Of a stretch of 5,926 nucleotides of DNA, positions 1 to 4,616 are shown piece by piece. Every line of letters begins with the position of its first letter. Position 1 is the first letter of the stretch. This DNA is from Caryophanales bacterium UBA1624 (GTDB lineage Bacteria; Bacillota_I; Bacilli_A; RFN20; CAG-826), in assembly GCA_002321395.1 (NCBI GenBank), contig DCMK01000023.1, forward strand, positions 33,061 through 38,986, given 5' to 3'. The notes below the pieces were generated by a model, which made no database searches, had not been told where the DNA came from, and saw only the letters and a list, made by a program, of their open reading frames with translations. Both the position numbers and the translations under genes were made by a program.

Positions 1-487
1 CTGCACGGTCATCGGCTTCCCTTTGGGGGCGAACAAAACCGAAATCAAGGCCCTAGAGGCGCGCCTAGCCTTGAAGGAAGGGGCGGATGAGATCGACATG
101 GTCCAGAACCTGTCCTGGGTCAAGGAGGGCAAGTTCGGCGAAGTGGAGAAGGAGATCCGCGCGCTGAAGGAAGAAGCGGGGGACAGGGTCCTGAAGGTCA
201 TCCTGGAGACCTGCCTCCTCAGCGAAGAGGAGATCAAGGCCAGCTGCCTGGCCGCCAAAGCGGCGGGGGCCGATTTCGTGAAGACCTCCACCGGCTTCTC
301 CAAAGGCGGGGCCACGGTCAAGGACGTCGAGCTCATGAGGAAGACAGTCGGGCCCGAAATGGGGGTCAAAGCAAGCGGGGGGATCCATCATTACCGGGAA
401 GTCTTGGCCCTCGTCGAAGCGGGGGCGAACCGCATCGGGGCCAGCGCCAGCGTCGCCATTTTGCAGGAAAAGCGGGAAAACCGCTGA
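1..487 (+). CDS. deoC: Deoxyribose-phosphate aldolase, 3' part (5' end outside window)
   Basis: Class I aldolase that reversibly splits 2-deoxy-D-ribose 5-phosphate into glyceraldehyde 3-phosphate and acetaldehyde, a cytoplasmic step of deoxynucleoside catabolism. The reading frame is open from base 2 and gives 161 residues; family members are about 220, so roughly the first quarter is missing. Visible family signatures are VIGFPLGANKT at the left edge, GADEIDMV with the catalytic Asp (residue 32 of the visible part), DFVKTSTGF with the Schiff-base Lys (residue 94, codon 281-283) and GVKASGGI with the second active-site Lys (residue 123, codon 368-370). These correspond to Asp102, Lys167 and Lys201 of the E. 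coli enzyme. The C-terminal RIGASASVAI phosphate-binding segment is present and the stop is TGA. All catalytic residues expected in this part are intact, so the gene looks functional. With cdd downstream it suggests nucleoside salvage. Identification is very secure. Confidence 0.97.
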   Translation, partial: CTVIGFPLGANKTEIKALEARLALKEGADEIDMVQNLSWVKEGKFGEVEKEIRALKEEAGDRVLKVILETCLLSEEEIKASCLAAKAAGADFVKTSTGFSKGGATVKDVELMRKTVGPEMGVKASGGIHHYREVLALVEAGANRIGASASVAILQEKRENR

Positions 488-496
488 AATCGTTTG

Positions 497-514
497 CCTT
501 TCCTCTGGGAAAGG
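497..514 (+). other. Small hairpin between deoC and rpsU
   Basis: Nine bases after the deoC stop, CCTTTCC (497-503) and GGAAAGG (508-514) form a perfect 7-bp stem with loop TCTG. Only a weak T-rich stretch follows (TAGTCTACTTT), so it is at best a poor intrinsic terminator. It could be a weak attenuator, an mRNA 3'-end stabiliser for deoC, or part of the rpsU leader. A short inverted pair GTAG-T-CTAC lies right behind it (516-524). Function is not established. Confidence 0.35.
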
Positions 515-553
515 GGTAGTCTACTTTCGCTTAAGAAAGGAAGTGAGTGCCGA

Positions 554-730
554 ATGTCCGTCAAAGTCGTCGTCCGCGAGAACGAAACCATCGATGACGC
601 GCTTCGCCGTTTCAAACGCGGCGTCAACAAATCCGGGATTCTCTTCGAAGCTCGGAAGCGCGAAGCTTACCTGAAGCCAGGCCTAGCCAGGAAGATGAAA
701 TCCAAGATGGCCCGCAGGAAGAAATTCTGA
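554..730 (+). CDS. rpsU: 30S ribosomal protein bS21
   Basis: Small basic protein of the 30S subunit, located near the 3' end of 16S rRNA and involved in translation initiation. The 58-residue product starts MSVKVVVRENETIDDALRRF, continues with KRGVNKSGILFEARKREAY and ends in a Lys/Arg-rich tail (KMKSKMARRKKF), which is the standard bS21 layout and length. The reading frame is open further upstream (to a TTG at 494), but those extra residues do not resemble bS21, and the ATG at 554 is preceded by AAGGAAGTGAG (537-547), a good Shine-Dalgarno region, so the start is placed here. The gene lies 66 nt after deoC and is closed by a strong terminator, so it can be a separate or promoter-distal unit. 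In many Bacillota rpsU is followed by yqeY and phoH; here neither is present in the window. Confidence 0.97.
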   Translation: MSVKVVVRENETIDDALRRFKRGVNKSGILFEARKREAYLKPGLARKMKSKMARRKKF

Positions 731-738
731 TGCGAAGC

Positions 739-767
739 AAACCCCGGTTCGCCGGGGTTTTCTTTTT
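739..767 (+). terminator. Rho-independent terminator after rpsU
   Basis: AAACCCCGG (739-747) pairs perfectly with CCGGGGTTT (752-760) around a TTCG tetraloop, giving a 9-bp GC-rich stem. It is followed at once by TTCTTTTT with a further T run at 770-776. The structure begins 8 nt after the rpsU stop. Stem, loop and U tract are all canonical, so most transcription from upstream should end here, which separates the C39/ybeY cluster from deoC-rpsU. Confidence 0.93.
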
Positions 768-785
768 GCTTTTTTTGGGCGAAGG

Positions 786-797
786 GGCGAATTCGCC
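786..797. promoter_or_regulatory. Perfect 12-bp palindrome in the leader of the C39 gene
   Basis: GGCGAATTCGCC reads the same on both strands. It lies between the rpsU terminator and the start at 819. As RNA it can only fold into a 4-bp stem, so a DNA-binding dimer site is more plausible than a structure, although GGCGAA (778-783) can alternatively pair with TTCGCC (792-797). No recognised operator family matches; the role is inferred only from symmetry and position. Confidence 0.3.
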
Positions 798-816
798 TTT
801 ATCCCTAGGGTGAAAG
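797..816. promoter_or_regulatory. Imperfect 20-bp dyad covering the ribosome binding site of the C39 gene
   Basis: The arms CTTTATCCCT (797-806) and AGGGTGAAAG (807-816) are inverted repeats with 8 of 10 positions matching, centred on the 8-bp palindrome CCCTAGGG (803-810). The right arm contains AGGGTGA (807-813), which is the best Shine-Dalgarno candidate for the ATG at 819. A protein bound here, or a folded RNA, could therefore hide the ribosome binding site. It directly abuts the 12-bp palindrome, sharing base 797. No known operator is recognised. Confidence 0.3.
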
Positions 817-818
817 CC

Positions 819-2048
819 ATGATTTACCAATCCCAGGAAAAAGGATGCGGCTACGCGTCCGTGAAGATGCTGATGGAGGAGATGGGCCTCCGGAACGCCG
901 AGCGCCTTCCCGAGCCCGCCATTTCAAAGCAGGCCCCTTCGCTGGGGGAATTGATCGCCTACGCCGAGGCCAGGGGGCTGCTCCTAGCCGGATATCAGTT
1001 CCTCGAGCCAAGCGGCCTGGCCCGCAGTCAGGCCTTTCCTTTGCTTTTGTTGGTGAAGGAAGGGGGGAAGGAACATTTGGTGATGGCGAAGGCCAAAAGG
1101 CGGCGAGGATACTTGGTCTGCGATCCGAAAAGAGGCAAAATCCGAGTCAACGAGAAGGAAATGGGATCGTGGTTCACGGGCATCTACCTGAAGCCCCTTT
1201 CCTTCGATCCGAAGAAAGCCGAGGCCTATCTTCGCCCCTTGCCAAAAAAAGTGAAGGGGAACCCTTTTCTTTATTTCATCCCCTTTCTGGAGACGTTGGT
1301 CGCCCTCGGCGTCTTGTCTTGCCTGCGGAGGGAGGGGTCCTTCCTTTTGCTGAGCCTATTCCTGGCCCTTTATTTCCTCCTTTGGGCCGGGAGGAACTTC
1401 CTTTTCCTTTCTTCCGCTCGATCCTTCGATCGGGAATACTCCTCCCGTTGCTTGGCGGGGTCCCCAGAGGAGAGGGAAAGCCTCCTCCGGCATTATTGCG
1501 CGTACAAAAAAGTCTGCTTCGCCCCGATGCTCTCCCTGATCGAAAACGCCTGCGCCTTCCTCCTGCTTGGGTTCCTCCTTGCTTTGAACGAGCCGCTTTT
1601 CGCCCTTTTGATCCTGATTCCGTTGTCGTTTTCGCTTCTATCGACCCTTTTCCTCGCCCCGAGGAGAAGGAAGCAAAAGGAAAGCATCGCCGAGAAGGAA
1701 AAGCGCTTCGCCGAGGAGGAGATGGGCCAACAGGAAAGGATGGCTTTGCTGGAAGAGCTCCTCCAAAGCGGGCAGGGGTACGCGAAAAGGGATTCCTTCC
1801 TAAACACCGTCTTGGTCCTCCTCTGCGCCTTCTCCGCCGGGCTTGCGATGGCGGTCGGGCCGGTTTCCAGCAACCGCTTCCTGTTTTGCCTCTTCGCCTC
1901 GCTTTCCTTGATGAAAACCCTTTGCGGCGGGCTCAATGACCTCGCCTCAATCCGCCAGGAAAGGAAGGAAAGGCCTTATTTCCGGTTCCATTTCCAAAAT
2001 GGGCCCATCTCCCCAAACGCAGGCGAAAATGATAGAATCCATCCATAG
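819..2048 (+). CDS. C39-family peptidase fused to six-helix ABC-exporter-like membrane domain, no ATPase domain
   Basis: A 409-residue integral membrane protein. Residues 1-125 look like a cytoplasmic C39 peptidase domain, the kind that removes double-glycine leaders in bacteriocin and peptide-pheromone exporters. Gln4 lies six residues before Cys10 in the QSQEKGCGYAS motif; His86 (KEHLVMAK) and Asp102 (VCDPKRG) complete the triad, with the same 16-residue His-to-Asp spacing as in ComA. The usual acidic residue before Cys is Gly here. Six hydrophobic segments follow, at about 149-170, 174-197, 233-256, 258-280, 327-348 and 353-373, paired by short outer loops. A charged helix-like stretch at 281-326 resembles the second intracellular loop of ABC exporters. 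No Walker A, signature or Walker B follows: the protein stops about 35 residues after helix 6, and ybeY begins at once. ATG 819 is preferred because AGGGTGA precedes it by 5 nt; GTG 810 is an alternative adding three residues. AGG/AGA Arg codons are frequent, unlike in the neighbours. It may pair with a separate ATPase or act alone as a membrane peptidase; substrate unknown. Confidence 0.8.
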   Translation: MIYQSQEKGCGYASVKMLMEEMGLRNAERLPEPAISKQAPSLGELIAYAEARGLLLAGYQFLEPSGLARSQAFPLLLLVKEGGKEHLVMAKAKRRRGYLVCDPKRGKIRVNEKEMGSWFTGIYLKPLSFDPKKAEAYLRPLPKKVKGNPFLYFIPFLETLVALGVLSCLRREGSFLLLSLFLALYFLLWAGRNFLFLSSARSFDREYSSRCLAGSPEERESLLRHYCAYKKVCFAPMLSLIENACAFLLLGFLLALNEPLFALLILIPLSFSLLSTLFLAPRRRKQKESIAEKEKRFAEEEMGQQERMALLEELLQSGQGYAKRDSFLNTVLVLLCAFSAGLAMAVGPVSSNRFLFCLFASLSLMKTLCGGLNDLASIRQERKERPYFRFHFQNGPISPNAGENDRIHP

Positions 2049-2051
2049 AAC

Positions 2052-2522
2052 ATGGAACTCGAATTTGAAAACCGGATGGATCCTTCCTTCTCTTCCTATC
2101 AAGAGGAATACCGCCTCATCATGGAAGAGGCTTTTTCCCTCCTGAGCATCAAGGAAAACTACGAGGTGGACGTTTCTTTGGTGGATGAGGAGACGATCCA
2201 TCAAATCAACCGCGATTACCGGAACGTCGATCGGGTGACCGACGTCATTTCCTTCGCCTTCAACGACGACAAAAGCGCGGAGGGGCTGATCCTGGACCCG
2301 GAAATCCCGCACATGCTCGGGGAGATCTTCATCTGCGTCCCCCGGGCCTTGGCCCAAGCCAAGGAAATCGGCAACACCCCGGAACGTGAGATGTGTTTCC
2401 TCTTCTGCCACGGCCTCCTCCATTTATTGGGATATGACCACATGAAGGAGGAGGACGCGAAGATCATGTTCCCTCTCCAGGACAAAATCCTGGACGCGGT
2501 GAAGGAAAGGAAGGCCCAATGA
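2052..2522 (+). CDS. ybeY: Endoribonuclease YbeY, 16S rRNA 3'-end maturation
   Basis: Zinc-dependent single-strand endoribonuclease of the UPF0054 family, involved in 16S rRNA 3'-end processing and 70S quality control in the cytoplasm. The 156-residue product has the usual length. It carries NRDYRNVDRVTDVISF (residues 53-68), the conserved LGEIFICVPRA strand (89-99) and the signature HGLLHLLGYDH (120-130), whose His120, His124 and His130 are the metal ligands. ATG 2052 is the first in-frame start; the upstream TAG at 2046-2048 is in the same frame and is the stop of the preceding C39 gene, leaving only AAC between stop and start. No Shine-Dalgarno sequence is visible, so translation probably depends on coupling to the upstream gene. 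The 3' end overlaps cdd by ATGA. YbeY next to era is a widespread arrangement and fits their shared role in small-subunit maturation. Confidence 0.97.
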   Translation: MELEFENRMDPSFSSYQEEYRLIMEEAFSLLSIKENYEVDVSLVDEETIHQINRDYRNVDRVTDVISFAFNDDKSAEGLILDPEIPHMLGEIFICVPRALAQAKEIGNTPEREMCFLFCHGLLHLLGYDHMKEEDAKIMFPLQDKILDAVKERKAQ

Positions 2523-2920
2523 CCCCCGACGAATTGATCCAAGAGGCCGTGGAGGCCATGGAATACTCCTATTCCCCGTATTCCCATTTCGCGGTCGGGG
2601 CCGCCTTGCTGACCAAAGACGGGCGCGTCTATAACGGCGCCAACGTCGAGAACTCGAGCTATGGCCTATCGATGTGCGCGGAGAGGAATGCGATTTACCA
2701 CGCGCTGATGGAAGGCTGCACCGCGGACGATTTCCTGGCATTGGCCATCGTTGGGGACACCGAGGAGCCGATTTCCCCCTGCGGGGCCTGTCGCCAAGTG
2801 ATCGCCGAGTTCTTCCCCCAAGACGCCGAGATCTACCTCGGCAACCGCTCCGGGGAGCGCATCACCATGACCGTCGGGGAGCTTCTCCCCTACGCTTTCG
2901 AAGGAGGAGACATGCAATGA
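2519..2920 (+). CDS. cdd: Cytidine deaminase
   Basis: Converts cytidine and deoxycytidine to uridine and deoxyuridine in cytoplasmic pyrimidine salvage. The 133-residue length is typical of the small homotetrameric Zn enzymes of Bacillota. Visible landmarks are YSPYSHFAVGAAL (residues 18-30), the nucleoside-binding GANVENSSYG (40-49), the catalytic SMCAERNA with Zn ligand Cys53 and proton-shuttling Glu55, and PCGACRQ with Zn ligands Cys88 and Cys91. The start codon overlaps the ybeY stop in an ATGA, and AAAGGAAGG (2506-2514) inside the end of ybeY provides a strong ribosome binding site. The last codons overlap the era start in another ATGA. In many Bacilli dgkA lies between ybeY and cdd; here the two genes are directly fused in expression with no dgkA. 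Confidence 0.97.
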   Translation: MTPDELIQEAVEAMEYSYSPYSHFAVGAALLTKDGRVYNGANVENSSYGLSMCAERNAIYHALMEGCTADDFLALAIVGDTEEPISPCGACRQVIAEFFPQDAEIYLGNRSGERITMTVGELLPYAFEGGDMQ

Positions 2921-3798
2921 AAGTCGGATTCGTCGCCATTTTGGGCCGCCCCAACGCGGGAAAGAGCACCTTCCTCAACGCGGTGCTTTCGAAAAAAGTC
3001 TCGATCGTGAGCCCCAAAGCGCAGACCACGCGCGATTCCATCTGCGGGATTCTCAACGAATCGGATCGGCAGATCGTCTTCGTGGATACGCCGGGGATCT
3101 TCTTCGGCGAGGGCGCTTTGGACCGCTACATGAAGAAATCCGCCTTCGATTCCTCCAAAGACGTCGACGCGATCCTCTATCTGATCGATGGCTCCGCCCG
3201 CGACTTGGAGCCCGATTTCAAAATCCTCTCCTCCCTTCGCTCCGAGGCGCCGCGGATTTTGGTGATGAACAAAATCGACCTTCTCCGAATCGAGGAGGGC
3301 GAGGCGAAGAAGAAGCTCATCCACGAGCGCTTCCCCGAGGCGACCCTGTTGGAGGCTTCCTTCCTGAAAAGCTTCGGCATCAAGGACGTCAAAAACGCGA
3401 TTGAGCCGTATTTGGTCGAAGGGGAGCCCTTCTATCCGGAAGGAGCCTTGACCGACAAAGATCTGCCTTATCGCGCCAAGGAGATCATCCGCCAAGAGCT
3501 TTTGCATTTCCTCAAGCAGGAAATCCCCCATCAAAGCGCCGTTTTCATCGACCGCTTCCAAAAGAAGCAGGGCGGTTACAACATCGAGGCGACCATCCTC
3601 CTCAACAAAAAGAACCACAAAGCCATCGTCATCGGGAAAGGTGGGGAAATGATCAAGAAGATCTCGATGGCCGCCCGCCACGAGATGGAGCGCGTCTTCA
3701 AAGCCCACGTCACCTCCTTGAGCATCGAAGTCGAGGTCAAGGAAGGCTGGCGCGACGACCCGACCATGCTCAAGAAGCTTGGATATGCAGAAGAATGA
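2917..3798 (+). CDS. era: GTPase Era, 30S ribosome assembly
   Basis: Essential-type Ras-like GTPase with a C-terminal KH domain that binds the 3' end of 16S rRNA and promotes small-subunit assembly. The 293-residue product shows G1 GRPNAGKS (residues 10-17), the G2 region AQTTRD (35-40), G3 DTPG (57-60) and G4 NKID (118-121). The KH-domain GxxG lies in VIGKGGEMIKKI (238-249), followed by the C-terminal GWRDDPTMLKKLGY. The G5 position reads EASFLKS (146-152) where SAL/SAK-type motifs are usual, a mild departure. The frame is open upstream (to 2674) but only overlaps cdd; ATG 2917 follows a strong AAGGAGG (2901-2907) at 9 nt and begins with the normal Era N-terminus, so it is the start. It overlaps cdd by 4 nt and recO by 14 nt. 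Codons are strongly CGC-biased for Arg, as expected for a core gene. Confidence 0.98.
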   Translation: MKVGFVAILGRPNAGKSTFLNAVLSKKVSIVSPKAQTTRDSICGILNESDRQIVFVDTPGIFFGEGALDRYMKKSAFDSSKDVDAILYLIDGSARDLEPDFKILSSLRSEAPRILVMNKIDLLRIEEGEAKKKLIHERFPEATLLEASFLKSFGIKDVKNAIEPYLVEGEPFYPEGALTDKDLPYRAKEIIRQELLHFLKQEIPHQSAVFIDRFQKKQGGYNIEATILLNKKNHKAIVIGKGGEMIKKISMAARHEMERVFKAHVTSLSIEVEVKEGWRDDPTMLKKLGYAEE

Positions 3799-4519
3799 GA
3801 TTCTGAAGAGGGGAATCGTCCTTCGGGTGAGCGAATTCAAGGAAGCCGACGCCATGGTGAACGCCATCGGCGAAGAGGGCTTCTTTTCCTTCTTCGCCCG
3901 GGGGATCCGCAAAATATCCTCGAAAAACGCCCCCGCAACGCAGCCTTTCTCCTATTCCGAATTCTCCCTGTTCCAATCCGGATCCGCCTCTTTGTCCTTG
4001 AAGGAAGCTTCCCCGCTTCGCTTTTATGGCGCTATGGACGAGAGCTTGGTTTCCTCGTTCTTCCTTTCCTTCCTTCAGGAAGTCAGCCTGAAGGTCGTTC
4101 AGGAAGATGAGGCCGCCCCTTGCTTCCCTTATCTAAAAGGAGTCTTGGACCGATTCCGGGCAGGGCAGGACCCGTTGGCCCTGGGGCTTCTTTACTTCGC
4201 CAAGGTCCTTTCCATCGGTGGATACGGCCTGGAAGTGGGGGAATGCGTCCGCTGCCATGGGAAGAAGGGCATCGTTAGCCTCAGCTATGAGGAAGGCGGC
4301 TTCCTCTGCTCGGATTGCTTCGACCCGGACAATGATGAGAAAACACCGATCCGCCACCTGCAGATCGCCCGTTTCCTTTTCCGGTGCGGGATCGAGGATT
4401 TCCCCCGCGCGGAATGGAGCGGAGAGGAATCCCTCGCCTTCTATCAAAACCTCGCCGATTACTTCGAAAGCCAGACCGGCATGCGCCTGAAGTCCATTTC
4501 TTTGCTCAATGCTTTATAA
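3785..4519 (+). CDS. recO: DNA repair protein RecO
   Basis: Recombination mediator of the RecFOR pathway, which helps load RecA onto SSB-coated single-stranded DNA at gaps. The 244-residue product has the RecO layout: an N-terminal OB-fold opening with LKRGIVLRVSEFKEADAMV (residues 7-25) and the FARGIRKISSKNAP segment (37-50), a helical middle part, and a zinc motif made of CVRC (Cys154, Cys157) and CSDC (Cys175, Cys178). ATG 3785 is chosen; TTG 3779 would add only two residues. The start overlaps the end of era by 14 nt with only a weak AAGAAG (3772-3777) ahead of it, so coupling to era translation is likely. Stop is TAA. The era-recO pairing is conserved across Bacillota. No terminator with a U tract is seen behind it. 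Confidence 0.95.
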   Translation: MQKNEILKRGIVLRVSEFKEADAMVNAIGEEGFFSFFARGIRKISSKNAPATQPFSYSEFSLFQSGSASLSLKEASPLRFYGAMDESLVSSFFLSFLQEVSLKVVQEDEAAPCFPYLKGVLDRFRAGQDPLALGLLYFAKVLSIGGYGLEVGECVRCHGKKGIVSLSYEEGGFLCSDCFDPDNDEKTPIRHLQIARFLFRCGIEDFPRAEWSGEESLAFYQNLADYFESQTGMRLKSISLLNAL

Positions 4520-4535
4520 GTACCCTTATAGTGGG

Positions 4536-4564
4536 TTGACGATAGATTCAAAGGCAACTAAACT
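4536..4564 (+). promoter_or_regulatory. Sigma-A-type promoter for glyS
   Basis: TTGACG (4536-4541; five of six consensus bases) and TAAACT (4559-4564; four of six) are separated by exactly 17 nt. The gap between recO and glyS is also the most AT-rich stretch of the window. A transcript would start around 4570-4572, giving a leader of about 46 nt before the glyS ATG. The leader is too short for a T-box riboswitch, which many Bacillota glycyl-tRNA synthetase genes carry. Read-through from recO is still possible because no strong terminator intervenes. Confidence 0.7.
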
Positions 4565-4570
4565 ACCCGT

Positions 4571-4589
4571 GCTTTTTCGTCTAAAAAGC
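4571..4589 (+). other. 5' leader hairpin of glyS mRNA
   Basis: GCTTTTT (4571-4577) and AAAAAGC (4583-4589) form a perfect 7-bp stem with a CGTCT loop. It starts almost exactly where transcription from the promoter at 4536-4564 should begin. A hairpin at the extreme 5' end is known to protect some mRNAs from 5'-dependent decay, so this is the favoured reading. It lacks a following U tract, so it is not a terminator. The ribosome binding site AGGAAGGA (4595-4602) lies just downstream and stays unpaired. Confidence 0.45.
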
Positions 4590-4616
4590 CAGATAGGAAG
4601 GAATTTAAGTCAAGAA

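Noticed and set aside
494..522. Possible rpsU promoter TTGCCT - 17 nt - TAGTCT
   Set aside because: The -10 matches only three consensus bases and the elements overlap a hairpin, so support is too weak to annotate.
494..553. N-terminally extended rpsU starting at TTG 494
   Set aside because: The extra 20 residues do not resemble bS21, and ATG 554 has its own ribosome binding site and the standard N-terminus.
845..1939. 364-codon + strand frame overlapping the C39 gene
   Set aside because: Very rich in Arg, Pro and Gly with no domain. The competing frame has the C39 triad, clean membrane segments and a ribosome binding site.
1960..1976. Purine repeats such as AGGAAAGGAAGGAAAGG, also near 2501-2514
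   Set aside because: These are Glu/Lys/Arg codon runs inside genes; no larger repeat unit or mobile element is present.
2890..3912. 340-codon open frame on the - strand opposite era
   Set aside because: Shadow of era codon bias; no recognisable motif, and the + strand encodes a complete Era.
4515..4531. Hairpin TATAAG / CTTATA over the recO stop as a terminator
   Set aside because: Six AT-rich base pairs with a 4-nt loop and no U tract; too weak for a terminator, and it precedes a clear promoter.
4520..4616. T-box riboswitch before glyS
   Set aside because: The gap is only 97 nt, the predicted leader is about 46 nt, and there is no specifier-loop or antiterminator arrangement.
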